Positions 8,195-16,823 are shown, numbered from the stretch's first letter. The stretch: DNA of 53,043 nt from JBFMFB01 sp040752115 (GCA_040752115.1 JBFMFB010000014.1:1-53043), one strand, 5' to 3'. Made by a program: numbers and translations. Notes: a model not told the origin generated them from the letters alone.

Positions 8195-10780
8195 ATGCGA
8201 CAAGCCCTTCCTCCCCTGCCGGCGGACGAACAGGCGGTTGCCTGGCGGCGGGCCCTGGCGGAGGGCCGTGCCGCGCTGATGGAAGCATATCGCCGCAGCG
8301 GCAACGCCGCGGTGCTGCTGCGCGGCCATTGCCGCCTCGTGGACGGCGTGCTCGGAGATATCTGGCGGGCGGTGCGCATGGCTCCCGAAGCGTCGCTCAT
8401 CGCCGTCGGCGGCTACGGGCGCGGCGAGCTGTTTCCCCATTCCGACGTGGATCTGCTCGTCCTGCTGCCGCGCGAGGCAGATGCCGGCATGCAGCAAAAC
8501 CTGGAGCGGCTTGTCACGTTGCTGTGGGACATCGGCCTGGAAGTCGGGCACAGCGTGCGCACTCTGCCGCAGTGCCTGGACGAGGCGGAAAAGGACGTTA
8601 CCGTCCAGACCAACCTGATGGAAGCGCGCCTGCTGTGCGGCGAGCGGCGGCTGTTCGCGGAATTCGACAGTGCGGTGCATGCGGCCCTCGACCGCCGCAC
8701 TTTCTTCGAAGCCAAAATCCTGGAACAGCAACAGCGCCACACCCGCTTCCACGACACCGCCTACAATCTCGAACCCAACCTCAAGGACAGCCCGGGCGGT
8801 TTGCGGGATTTGCAGAACGTCCTGTGGATCAGCCACGCGCTTGGGCTGGGCAACAACTGGCAGGAGCTGGTGACGCAATCCCTCATCACAGGGGCCGAGG
8901 CGCGCCGGATAAAACGCCACGAACGCTTCCTGCAGAATCTCCGCGTCCGCCTGCACTATCTGGCGAAGCGGCGCGAAGACCGGCTGCTGTTCGATTTCCA
9001 GGTGCCGCTCGCGGCCGAACTGGGACTCGCCGACCGGAAGAACCGCAGCGCCAGCGAACAGCTCATGCAGCGCTATTACCGTACCGCCAAGGCAATCCGC
9101 CTGCTGAACGAAATTCTGCTGCAGAATCTGCGCACGCGGATTTTTCCGGTCGAGGCCGCCGAGCCGAGGGCGCTCAGCCCGCACTTCCAGGAGCGCGGCG
9201 GCGTTCTGGAAGCGCGCGACGATGAGGTTTTCCAGCGCAACCCCCACGCCATCCTGGAAAGCTTTCTGCTGATGGAGCAGCACTCCGAGCTCAAAGGCAT
9301 GAGCGCCGCCACGCTGCGCGCACTGTGGCGCGCGACACGGCTCATCACGCCGGCGTTCCGCCGCGATCCGCAAAACCGCGCACTGTTCATGGACATCTTG
9401 CGCCAGCCGCGGGGAATCACCCACGAGCTGCGGCGCATGAATCAATACGGCATACTCGGCCGCTACATCCCGGCCTTCGGGCGCGTCGTCGGCCAGATGC
9501 AGCACGACCTGTTCCACGTTTACACCGTGGACGAACACATCCTGATGGTGCTGCGCAACCTGCGGCGCTTCACCGTACCCGAATACGCCCACGAATTCCC
9601 GCTGTGCAGCCGGCTCATCAGCGCCTTCGAACGGCCGGAAATATTGTTTCTCTCCGCCCTGTTCCACGACATCGCCAAGGGCCGCGGCGGCGACCACTCG
9701 CGCCTGGGATGCGCCGACGCCCGCCGTTTCTGCAAGCTTCACGGCCTGGACAAGACCGACGCCGAGATGGTGGCGTGGCTGGTGGGACATCACCTCACCA
9801 TGTCCGCCGTCGCACAAAAACAGGATTTGAGCGATCCGGACGTCATTGCGGCGTTCGCAAAAATGGTGGGCGACGAGCGGCATCTTGCCGCGCTCTACCT
9901 TCTGACCGTGGCGGACATCCGCGGCACCAGCCCGAAAGTGTGGAATGCATGGAAGGGCAAGCTGCTAGAGGATCTTTTCCGCACCGCCCGACGCTATCTC
10001 ACCGGCGGCGCCGGGACGCTCGGCGAAGAGCTGCAGGCGCGGCAGATCGAGGCGCTGCGCATCCTCCGCCAGCACGCAATACCCGAAAATGCTCACCGGG
10101 CGCTATGGGCGCAGCTCGACGAAGGCTACTTCCTGCGCCACGAAGCGCAGGAAATCGCGTGGCATACCCGCCTGCTGAACCGGCAGGTCAACAGCGTGCA
10201 GCCCATCGTCAAGGCGCGTCTCTCCGCCGCCGGCGAGGGCATCCAGGTGATGATCTACACCGCCGACCGGGACGACTTGTTCGCCCGCATCTGCGGCTTT
10301 TTCGAACGCGTCAACTTCAATATCGTCGAGGCCAAGATCCACACGACCCGCCACGGCTACGCGCTCGACAGCTTCCTGATACTGGACGAGGAAAACCGCA
10401 CAAGCCACTACCGCGACCTGCTGTCCTACATCGAATACGAATTGGCGCAGCGGCTGCTGCAAGACACCCCGCTAGAGCCACCTCTGCAGGGGCGCCTATC
10501 CCGGCATCTGAAGCACTTTCCCATCGCCCCACAGGTCAGCATCCGGCCGGACGAAAAGGGCGCCTACCACATCCTCTCCGTCACCGCCGGAGACCGGCCC
10601 GGGCTGCTGTCGCGCATCGCCCGCGTGTTCGTCGCCCACCGCATCCATCTGCACACGGCAAAAATCAACACGCTCGGCGAGCGCGCCGAAGACACCTTCC
10701 TGATCGCGGGAGAAGAACTGGAAAACCCGAAAGCCGTAATCCGGCTGGAAACGGATCTGTTGAAGCAGTTGGAAACCTGA
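8195..10780 (+). CDS. glnD: PII uridylyltransferase / uridylyl-removing enzyme
   Basis: Bifunctional nitrogen sensor that adds UMP to PII proteins when glutamine is low and removes it when glutamine is high. At 861 aa it has the family length. The nucleotidyltransferase motif GGYGRGELFPHSDVD is at residues 72-86. The HD hydrolase motif LFHDIAKGRGGDHS is near residue 490. Two ACT domains occupy roughly residues 685-760 and 790-861 and would bind glutamine. Both catalytic centres look intact. It is probably cotranscribed with map. Confidence 0.97.
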   Translation: MRQALPPLPADEQAVAWRRALAEGRAALMEAYRRSGNAAVLLRGHCRLVDGVLGDIWRAVRMAPEASLIAVGGYGRGELFPHSDVDLLVLLPREADAGMQQNLERLVTLLWDIGLEVGHSVRTLPQCLDEAEKDVTVQTNLMEARLLCGERRLFAEFDSAVHAALDRRTFFEAKILEQQQRHTRFHDTAYNLEPNLKDSPGGLRDLQNVLWISHALGLGNNWQELVTQSLITGAEARRIKRHERFLQNLRVRLHYLAKRREDRLLFDFQVPLAAELGLADRKNRSASEQLMQRYYRTAKAIRLLNEILLQNLRTRIFPVEAAEPRALSPHFQERGGVLEARDDEVFQRNPHAILESFLLMEQHSELKGMSAATLRALWRATRLITPAFRRDPQNRALFMDILRQPRGITHELRRMNQYGILGRYIPAFGRVVGQMQHDLFHVYTVDEHILMVLRNLRRFTVPEYAHEFPLCSRLISAFERPEILFLSALFHDIAKGRGGDHSRLGCADARRFCKLHGLDKTDAEMVAWLVGHHLTMSAVAQKQDLSDPDVIAAFAKMVGDERHLAALYLLTVADIRGTSPKVWNAWKGKLLEDLFRTARRYLTGGAGTLGEELQARQIEALRILRQHAIPENAHRALWAQLDEGYFLRHEAQEIAWHTRLLNRQVNSVQPIVKARLSAAGEGIQVMIYTADRDDLFARICGFFERVNFNIVEAKIHTTRHGYALDSFLILDEENRTSHYRDLLSYIEYELAQRLLQDTPLEPPLQGRLSRHLKHFPIAPQVSIRPDEKGAYHILSVTAGDRPGLLSRIARVFVAHRIHLHTAKINTLGERAEDTFLIAGEELENPKAVIRLETDLLKQLET

Positions 10781-10789
10781 GGCGCGCAT

Positions 10790-10819
10790 GATGGGTTGCG
10801 CTACGCTCCAGCCATCTAC
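10790..10819. repeat. Single copy of a dispersed repeat (GATGGGTTGCGCT family)
   Basis: The 30-bp stretch starting GATGGGTTGCGCTACGCTCC differs from the stretch at 48259-48289 by only two substitutions and one indel. It sits alone between the convergent ends of glnD and the FlhB-like gene. The other locus has an inverted pair. Confidence 0.65.
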
Positions 10820-10829
10820 ATAGCTTTAC

Positions 10830-11099
10830 TCACCCTTCGCCGTGCTCCAGCCGATACAGCCACGCCAGCAACTCCGCCACCGCGAGGTACAGAGCCGGCG
10901 GGATGTGCTGATCCAGGTCCACCTGCATCAGGAGCGACACCAGCGCCGGCGATTCATGCACGTACACCCCCGCTTCCCTGGCCCGTTCGATGATCGCCTC
11001 GGCCAGGAGGCCGCGCCCCTTTGCGACCACCTTCGGCGCGGCGTCGCCCACGCCGTAAGCGAGCGCAACCGCGTTGCGGCGCGGATCGGCTTTATCCAT
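10830..11099 (-). CDS. FlhB C-terminal-domain-like export switch protein
   Basis: An 89-aa soluble protein matching only the cytoplasmic domain of FlhB/YscU. It has NAVALAYG where FlhB follows its cleavage site, then APKVVAKGRGLLAEAI, VHESPALVSLL, and the ending IPPALYLAVAELLAWLYRL. The four FlhB membrane helices and the self-cleaving NPTH motif are absent (the equivalent position reads PRRN). Stand-alone FlhB-C proteins like this (FhlB type) are known next to FliK-like genes, as here, with an 8-bp overlap. The role is likely in substrate switching of flagellar export; the details are unknown. Confidence 0.8.
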   Translation of the reverse strand: MDKADPRRNAVALAYGVGDAAPKVVAKGRGLLAEAIIERAREAGVYVHESPALVSLLMQVDLDQHIPPALYLAVAELLAWLYRLEHGEG

Positions 11100-12309
11100 G
11101 GACGTCTCCCAGCCTCACCGCGAGTTCCGCAAGTTTGAGACCGGCGGCCTCGACCGCGCTCTGCAGGGCAGGCTGATGTTCGCGCATCAGCCCAGCAGTC
11201 GCGGCATCGTTCGTATCGAGGCGAACCCTCAGCCCATGAGGGCTGAGCACCAGCACCGCACCCACTTCGCCCAGCCTGGGCAGATCCAAGCGCAGCCTGG
11301 TCTGCCACTCCGCCGGCGCGTCCGGATCATGCTCGTGTCCCTTGCGTTCCTCGATCTGCCATTCCATCGACTGTCCCGGCCACACTTGGCCCTGCCACAC
11401 CACTTGGCGCGCATCCAGCACGTCGAGCTGCTGGCGCACCAGGGGCAGCGTGTCGGGATGCGCGGGCTGATCGGGGCCCGCAGCCTTTGCCGCTTGCGCC
11501 GCATCCGCGGTTCTGGCGGCTTGCGGCGCGCGCAAGTCGGCGCTATCCGCGGTTCCAAGGCTTTGCGGGGCGGGGGAACCGGCGATTTTCTCTGTCCCTG
11601 CGAACTGCGGCACAGAGGAGCCGGCGGCTTTCGCGGCTCTCGCCGCTTGCGCGGCATCCGTATTTTCTGCGGGCTGCGGGGCCAAAGAACCTGCGTCATT
11701 GCCCTCATACCTGGACAGGCGCGCCGCGGCGAGGGAGGAGAGCCGCCCCTGCGGCTCCATGAGCAAGTCTGACAGCGGCCGCTGGCCATTTACCCACTGC
11801 GCCTGGTGCGACTCGTAAAACAACCCGCTTTGCGAAACGGCGCTGCGCAATGCCTGAGCGAAGTCGGGGATACTGGCAGGCGGCCCGGAAAGCAGCGGCG
11901 GTGTCTTGGCCAAGGGCGCGGTCGGGGCATCCGCCGGGGGTTGCGAAACTTTCTGCAGCAACGCGCCGAGAAAGCGGGCCGTTTCGCTCAGGGAAACCGC
12001 GGCCTTGCCGGGCTGCGCCGCCACCAGGTCGCGCGACAGCACGAAAGTAAGGCGGGGTTGATCAGTGACGAAGGTGAGTTCGAGCGAATCGCCGGGCTGG
12101 GTATTCCGCGGCAGGTTCATATCCAGCGTCTTGTCCGCGATCAAAACCTGGAAACGGCCGTTGGGCAAGTTCGCCACGACATGCGCCTGTACTTTCTCGC
12201 CCGGCACCCACTGCGGAGATTCCAGCGGCTGCTGGGAGACCTCGATCAGCGGCGGCGCCGAGGTCTTGATCAGGAATTGAAGCTGACTCAGGACGTCATT
12301 GTGGATCAT
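11092..12309 (-). CDS. FliK-like flagellar hook-length control family protein
   Basis: A 405-aa protein. The N-terminal part ends in a beta-rich segment (GRFQVLIADKTLDMNLP). The middle (about residues 205-290) is a low-complexity Ala/Gln/Pro region with repeated APQ-starting modules. The C-terminal part (about 310-400) resembles the FliK C-terminal domain, including EIEE-like and GEVGAVLVLS segments. The coupled downstream FlhB-C-like gene supports a shared function, since FliK and FlhB cooperate to switch export specificity. It could be a paralogue rather than the main hook-length ruler, which would lie in the main fli operon outside this window. Confidence 0.72.
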   Translation of the reverse strand: MIHNDVLSQLQFLIKTSAPPLIEVSQQPLESPQWVPGEKVQAHVVANLPNGRFQVLIADKTLDMNLPRNTQPGDSLELTFVTDQPRLTFVLSRDLVAAQPGKAAVSLSETARFLGALLQKVSQPPADAPTAPLAKTPPLLSGPPASIPDFAQALRSAVSQSGLFYESHQAQWVNGQRPLSDLLMEPQGRLSSLAAARLSRYEGNDAGSLAPQPAENTDAAQAARAAKAAGSSVPQFAGTEKIAGSPAPQSLGTADSADLRAPQAARTADAAQAAKAAGPDQPAHPDTLPLVRQQLDVLDARQVVWQGQVWPGQSMEWQIEERKGHEHDPDAPAEWQTRLRLDLPRLGEVGAVLVLSPHGLRVRLDTNDAATAGLMREHQPALQSAVEAAGLKLAELAVRLGDVHG

Positions 12310-12355
12310 GGCTTCGTTCCCGGTTCAGGCGCCATTCATCTGCCCGCTCCCTGCA

Positions 12356-12739
12356 TCAGGCTGAGGAGTTTGCGCGGTGGAGCGCAACAATCAGCTCCGC
12401 CTCCCCGCGCGATATGCCGCATCTCGCGGCTACTTCGTCGACGTCGAGCCCGTGCTGTGCCATGTTGATCGCCTGGCCGTAGGGTGTTGCGATAGCCTGT
12501 CCCGCCCTGACCTGCTCCAGCTCGGACTGCAGCTTGGCCACCTGCTCGCGCAACTGCGCCACCTCGGTTTCCAGCGCTTGCAGCGTGCGGAGCTGCGTGG
12601 CTACCGCGCCGCGCCGCCAAACGCTCAGGCCGCTCCCTTTGCTGGAACGAATGACCAGGAGCAATTCGGCAATGTAAACCGCCAGCACCAGAACGATGAC
12701 AACCAGGAGCTCGCGCCAGGTGATGACGAACGATTCCAA
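12356..12739 (-). CDS. DUF2802-type membrane-anchored protein
   Basis: Function unknown. The open frame extends to 12910, but the upstream part overlaps another likely gene. A TTG at 12739 preceded by GAGCGGGG fits better, giving 127 aa. The protein has one N-terminal membrane segment (LLVVIVLVLAVYIAELLLVI), a coiled-coil stretch (LQALETEVAQLREQVAKLQS), and a C-terminal helix-turn-helix-like part (VDEVAARCGISRGEAELI). Proteins of this shape accompany flagellar genes in beta- and gammaproteobacteria, as here. Confidence 0.6.
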   Translation of the reverse strand: MESFVITWRELLVVIVLVLAVYIAELLLVIRSSKGSGLSVWRRGAVATQLRTLQALETEVAQLREQVAKLQSELEQVRAGQAIATPYGQAINMAQHGLDVDEVAARCGISRGEAELIVALHRANSSA

Positions 12740-12804
12740 AGTGATATCCCCGCTCAAAAAACTGCCGCCTACGATACCACTTCGCGCCTTCCCTGAGAAC
12801 AGGC

Positions 12805-13044
12805 TCAGACGTATTCGTCTATCTGGTGATCCGAAGCGGGTGGCACGTTTTTCCGGCGGTCTGGCGGCCTTTTCTGCGGCGGCCGCTTTTTGCGGATATG
12901 CTCCTGCCACAAGTCTCTTGGCCCGGGATGGTTAGAATCCGGAGAAATCGGTACAGAGTCATGGACGCCGCCGACCGGGTCGGTCGCGGCAGCAAGCGGG
13001 GTAGGGTCAATGTCCTTCGAAACGGGGCCAAATTGGGTTTGCAT
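12805..13044 (-). CDS. Small hypothetical protein in flagellar cluster
   Basis: A 79-aa, proline-rich and charged protein with no recognised domain. It fills the space between fliT and the DUF2802-type gene on the same strand, starts with ATG 20 bp after fliT, and ends with an acidic tail (DHQIDEYV). The compact fit and intact frame favour a real gene, but a competing open frame overlaps it. No function can be assigned. Confidence 0.5.
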   Translation of the reverse strand: MQTQFGPVSKDIDPTPLAAATDPVGGVHDSVPISPDSNHPGPRDLWQEHIRKKRPPQKRPPDRRKNVPPASDHQIDEYV

Positions 13045-13064
13045 CGATCCCTCCGCGGAGGTGC

Positions 13065-13391
13065 TCAGCCCGAGCCATAAGCCTTCTGCAATTTCTGTTC
13101 CGTGTCGACGCTGCCCAGTATTTCCTGCAGTTCCTTCAACCAGGCTTCGGCCAGCTCTCTGGTTTCCCCGTCGATTTCAAGAATCTGCCGGATCAGGACA
13201 GCTTTCTTCTCCTGGACCTCCGGCTCCTGCGAACCGCCTTGTTCCCCGCTTGCCAAGTCTTCGAGCAGCCTGCCGCGTTTCCGCTCCAATTCGATCAGGC
13301 CATTCCAATCGCCCTGCCTCGCGGACTCCAGCATTTGCTGGGCCTGTCGGCGCAGCTCCTCATAGCAGCCGAGAAGTTTCCCGCTCTCCAA
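13065..13391 (-). CDS. fliT: FliT-like flagellar chaperone
   Basis: A 108-aa helical protein directly after fliS, where fliT normally lies. The only sensible start is a TTG at 13391 (read as Met, then ESGKLLGCYEEL), with AAGG about 10 nt upstream. The longer open frame runs through fliS in another frame and was rejected. The family chaperones the cap protein FliD and, in enterics, binds FlhDC. Sequence similarity is weak, so the call leans on size, helix content and position. Confidence 0.65.
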   Translation of the reverse strand: MESGKLLGCYEELRRQAQQMLESARQGDWNGLIELERKRGRLLEDLASGEQGGSQEPEVQEKKAVLIRQILEIDGETRELAEAWLKELQEILGSVDTEQKLQKAYGSG

Positions 13392-13396
13392 TTTTT

Positions 13397-13864
13397 TTAG
13401 ACCTTGCCATAGCTGAGAGACGGACGATTGGGAACCTGCTCGGTCGCCGGGGCCGCTGCCGCAGCCGCCGCCGGTTTCTTGTCGATTTCGTCCCAGGCGC
13501 TCTTCAGGTCGGTCAACAAGCGCTTTACCTCGTCCAGGGGATCGATCTCGTTTTTCAGGTTGGCCATCAGCAGCCGGTGGCACATGTATTCGTAAAGCGC
13601 CTTCAAATTCTGCGCCAGTTCTCCCCCCGCATTCTCATCAAGGCTGATTTTCAGCCCCTCGTCGATGATTGCGATCGCTTTGGAAATAGCTTCGCCCTTG
13701 GCGGCTATTTCACTGCGCTGCATATGCGCCTTGGCGGCGGAAACGGACAGGATCGCACCTTCGAACAGCATTGAAATCAGTTTATGCGGGCTTGCCGCAG
13801 CGATGCCGGTTTCAATCCCCACCTGAGAATAGGCGCTTGCTGCATTGCGCGTCGTGGCATTCAT
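13397..13864 (-). CDS. fliS: Flagellin chaperone FliS
   Basis: Cytosolic export chaperone that binds the flagellin C-terminus and prevents premature polymerisation. It begins MNATTRNAASAYSQVGIETGIAAASPHKLI, with the family's AY-Y/S and PHKLI-MLFEGA motifs. The helical bundle includes LYEYMCHRLLMANLKN. The C-terminal tail after about residue 130 is Ala/Pro-rich and probably disordered. The 155 aa is slightly longer than usual because of that tail. It lies between fliD and fliT on the same strand. Confidence 0.95.
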   Translation of the reverse strand: MNATTRNAASAYSQVGIETGIAAASPHKLISMLFEGAILSVSAAKAHMQRSEIAAKGEAISKAIAIIDEGLKISLDENAGGELAQNLKALYEYMCHRLLMANLKNEIDPLDEVKRLLTDLKSAWDEIDKKPAAAAAAAPATEQVPNRPSLSYGKV

Positions 13865-13922
13865 TTTTCCCCCTCGACCGTCCGGGCAACGGCCACTATG
13901 TTAACTGCCTTATCGAACATTG

Positions 13923-16238
13923 CTACGCTCCGGACTTGGGCAGATTGGCCAATTGCTGCGACAAGAAATTGCTCGTCTGCGTCATACTGGCAACCGACTT
14001 ATCCAAAGCCGTAAACTGGGCGCGATAGCGCTCTTCTATCGCGGCAAGGCGAGCGTTCAATGTCTCGCGATATTTACCGATGTCCTTGATGGATTTCTGG
14101 ACTCCATCCCGCTTGCTCGTCACCAGGCCGCTGCTGGACAAATACCCGTCCAGCAGTCTGTTCAGCTTGGTGGCATACCCCTCGGAAAAGTAAACGGATC
14201 CCCGCGCACCGGTATTACCGCCGGTGATCTGGAGCTTCAATCCTTCTGCATTGCCCCCCGCGATGCCGGTCATATACTGACCGGAAGCAGAAGCGGTGAC
14301 GCCCCCGATTTTGCCGGCAACGTCAGCTCCGGCTGTGGCCGTCGGCGCGACGCCAATTATCCCGCTGGCGCCGTTCCCGGACACGCTCACGCTTGACGCC
14401 GAGCCGTACCGGGTCGAGGTAATCGTCATGACGCCGGCGCTTTCCGATACCTGGACACCCGCCCCGGCGGCAGAAAGCGCAGAGGCACCGTTGATCGCCG
14501 ACTGAACCTGGGCGACCAGCGCCGAAGCGCTGTAAATGCCGGGAGAAAGCGTGACCGAAGCGTTGGTCCCGTCCACCGTCACGCTGAGGGTGTCGTTCAC
14601 GCCGCTGGCGATTACCGTGCCCGAGCCCGAAGTAGCCGTGCCGAACAGGGTCGCCAAAGCCGTGCTGGTCGGATCAACCGCCATGGCCGAAGCTCCGCCT
14701 GCGGTGGTGGAATTGAGAGTCAGGACGCCGTTGTTCTGGGTCACCACCACCTTGTTCGCCCCCAGCGCGGCATCGATGTCCGCCTGCAAGCCAGTGACGA
14801 GGGCGGCGGCACTGGCGTAGGTGGTATTGGTGAGCGAGACGGAGGTCGGGCCCACGCCGTCCAGCGTGAGCTTCAGCACGTCGTTCGGCGCAGCTATCGT
14901 CAATGCCGCCGCCTGGGAGCCGGTGGCGTACCCCCTGGCGAAGGAGGCGGAGCCAGTCAGCTTGCCCTGGGCAGCGAGCGAACTGACTTCAACCGTGTAG
15001 TTCCCGGGCTTGGTCTTGGTCGTGGAGCTGCTGAAGCTCACCAGACTGTCGGTGGTGCGCCCCATGGGTGCAAACAACCCGCCCACATCCAGGAAATTGC
15101 TGCTCATGGCCGTGTTGAGCTTGGCGGTGTCCAGGGCCAGCGTCCCATCTTTCTGGAAGGAAACCCCGATTTGGCTCAGGGAAGTCAGGCTTCCCCCCAC
15201 CCCCGTCAACGGCGAGGAAAGCGTGCTCTTGATCTGGGACTGAATCAGGGCAACCGTATAATCCCCTTGAAGCGGCCCCGCCTGCTTCGTCTGCGCATCG
15301 TAGGCATTCAGGCTTTTCAGGGTCTTGTCCAGCTGGTTGTATGCGTTCACGAACGACTGAACCGCAGATTGGACCGCCGAGGTATCGCGCGCCACTGTCA
15401 GATTGGTCGCACCCACTTTGGCGAGATTCAGGGTCACTCCCTGAATGGCGCTGGTAAGCGTGTTGGTGGAACTGCTGACGGCAATGCCATTGATCGTTGC
15501 CGTGGCGTTCTGCGCCACCACGCTTTGGGTGAGGTTTTGCGTGCCCGCCGGATCGTAAGCCAGCAGGCTGCTCAGCGATGCATCGCCGCTCACCGCGATC
15601 TTCATGGCGGAGGTCGCGCCCGAAGTCTTGGAAGTAAAAACCAGACGATTGGGTGTCGCGCTGCCATCGTTGATGATGGTCGCGCTGACCCCGATATTTG
15701 CCGCATTGACGGCGTCACGGATGCCTTCGAGGGTGTTGTTGCTGCTGTCGATGGTCACCGTCCCGCTGGCGCGGGACGCATCCTGGGTGAACGTCGCGCC
15801 GGTGTATTTGCCGTTCGTCAGGGTACCGCCGCTGATCGATCCGAACTGGAAGGTGAGCGTGGTCGAGGCGCCGCTGCCGATTGCCGCCGTCGTGCTGGCC
15901 TGCCCTGCCGCGTACACGCTTTGTGCCTGCGCCAGGGTGGCGACGTTCACGGAGTAGCTGCCGGCAGCCGCGGACGATGATGCGCTGGCGCTCAGGATGG
16001 TCGAATCGGCAGGCGTGGCGGAAAGCGCCTGAAATTTGGACAGGCTCGCCAGTCCGTTAACGGTACCCTGAAAGGATGACAGGGCGCCGCTGAGACTGCC
16101 ATAGGCGGAAAGCTGCGCCTGATAGCTTGCTTCCTTTTTCGCCAGCTTCTGCAGCGGCTGGCTCTCGACCGTCATCAGCTTGCTGATGATGCCGTTTACA
16201 TCGAGATTGGAACCCAGACCCGGAGAAGAAAGCGCCAT
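13923..16238 (-). CDS. fliD: Flagellar cap protein FliD, enlarged
   Basis: Filament cap (HAP2) that folds flagellin at the tip and can act as an adhesin. The start is the ATG at 16238 (MALSSPGLGSNLDVNGIISKL), preceded by a G-rich Shine-Dalgarno; an upstream ATG is discounted. The conserved N-terminal D0 part and the C-terminal helical part (KSIKDIGKYRETLNARLAAI) are intact. At 771 aa it is much longer than the 450-480 aa of model organisms. The extra length is mid-protein and includes two similar Thr/Ser-rich modules at about residues 453-523 and 549-621. Confidence 0.95.
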   Translation of the reverse strand: MALSSPGLGSNLDVNGIISKLMTVESQPLQKLAKKEASYQAQLSAYGSLSGALSSFQGTVNGLASLSKFQALSATPADSTILSASASSSAAAGSYSVNVATLAQAQSVYAAGQASTTAAIGSGASTTLTFQFGSISGGTLTNGKYTGATFTQDASRASGTVTIDSSNNTLEGIRDAVNAANIGVSATIINDGSATPNRLVFTSKTSGATSAMKIAVSGDASLSSLLAYDPAGTQNLTQSVVAQNATATINGIAVSSSTNTLTSAIQGVTLNLAKVGATNLTVARDTSAVQSAVQSFVNAYNQLDKTLKSLNAYDAQTKQAGPLQGDYTVALIQSQIKSTLSSPLTGVGGSLTSLSQIGVSFQKDGTLALDTAKLNTAMSSNFLDVGGLFAPMGRTTDSLVSFSSSTTKTKPGNYTVEVSSLAAQGKLTGSASFARGYATGSQAAALTIAAPNDVLKLTLDGVGPTSVSLTNTTYASAAALVTGLQADIDAALGANKVVVTQNNGVLTLNSTTAGGASAMAVDPTSTALATLFGTATSGSGTVIASGVNDTLSVTVDGTNASVTLSPGIYSASALVAQVQSAINGASALSAAGAGVQVSESAGVMTITSTRYGSASSVSVSGNGASGIIGVAPTATAGADVAGKIGGVTASASGQYMTGIAGGNAEGLKLQITGGNTGARGSVYFSEGYATKLNRLLDGYLSSSGLVTSKRDGVQKSIKDIGKYRETLNARLAAIEERYRAQFTALDKSVASMTQTSNFLSQQLANLPKSGA

Positions 16239-16250
16239 GACAACCCCCTC

Positions 16251-16269
16251 CCATGCCACAGTGGCATGG
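16251..16269. promoter_or_regulatory. Perfect 8-bp palindrome just upstream of the fliD ribosome-binding site
   Basis: CCATGCCA (16251-16258) and TGGCATGG (16262-16269) are exact complements around a 3-nt CAG centre. They sit 13 bp before the fliD ATG, next to its G-rich ribosome-binding site. It could be an operator or an mRNA hairpin limiting translation; nothing in the sequence decides. Confidence 0.5.
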
Positions 16270-16319
16270 ATATTTTACACTGCTCCAATCCGCTCTCGCA
16301 GCGGCAGCGCAACACCCGG

Positions 16320-16685
16320 CTAGGCGCGTTGCTTGACCAGAAGCCCCTGCAGTCTGTCCAGCGCCCGCGCAATCGCCAGCATCTCATCAGAAGGGATCTG
16401 CCGGATCACCTCGCGGGTTTCGCTGTCCACCACCTTGACCACGGTTTTCTGCACGTCCGCATCAACGGTGAATTGCAGGTTGCTTTGCATCGGACGAATG
16501 AACTCGTTCACCTGCCGGACACTTTCCCGCAAGGTCTGCGCATCAACCGCCGCCGCTTGCCGAACCGGCTCGGGAGCCTGCACCCTCTCCGCCTCTGGCC
16601 TCACCGGGACATCAACCGGGCGTTGCGCCGATACCATCGCATCGGCTGCGCCAGCAACGGCGCCTGAAATTGGTTGGATCGCCAT
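16320..16685 (-). CDS. flaG: FlaG family flagellar protein
   Basis: A 121-aa protein from the ATG at 16685 (MAIQPISGAV), with AGGTG upstream. The C-terminal half is the FlaG domain (about residues 50-120): LQFTVDADVQKTVVKVVDS, then REVIRQIPSDEML. The N-terminus is low complexity. Family members influence filament length. It lies between fliC and fliD, as in many polar flagellates. Confidence 0.9.
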   Translation of the reverse strand: MAIQPISGAVAGAADAMVSAQRPVDVPVRPEAERVQAPEPVRQAAAVDAQTLRESVRQVNEFIRPMQSNLQFTVDADVQKTVVKVVDSETREVIRQIPSDEMLAIARALDRLQGLLVKQRA

Positions 16686-16775
16686 ATCGCACCTCGCATA
16701 CAGCCTAGCTATCTGTTTTATAGCTCTTTCTGGCTGTTTTCGCAAGCTGGCGGCCTTGCAGCCGCAAGCTTGGGG

Positions 16776-16815
16776 AAGCAGCCGGCGGCTGCCGGTTTCC
16801 CGGCGCCGCCTGCTT
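16776..16815 (-). terminator. Strong hairpin after fliC (probable mRNA 3' end)
   Basis: Read on the minus strand, AAGCAG and CTGCTT flank an inner stem (GGCGGC-GCCGG with CCGGC-A-GCCGCC) closed by a GAAA tetraloop. It starts 9 bp after the fliC stop. There is no T-run on the minus strand, so it may stabilise fliC mRNA rather than terminate by itself. A second, less perfect 12-bp inverted repeat follows near 16742-16772. Confidence 0.5.
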
Positions 16816-16823
16816 TTTCAGGA

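Noticed and set aside
16776..16815. A terminator on the plus strand
   Set aside because: The hairpin is followed by CTTTTTC on the plus strand, but no plus-strand gene ends there; it is more likely part of the fliC transcript end.
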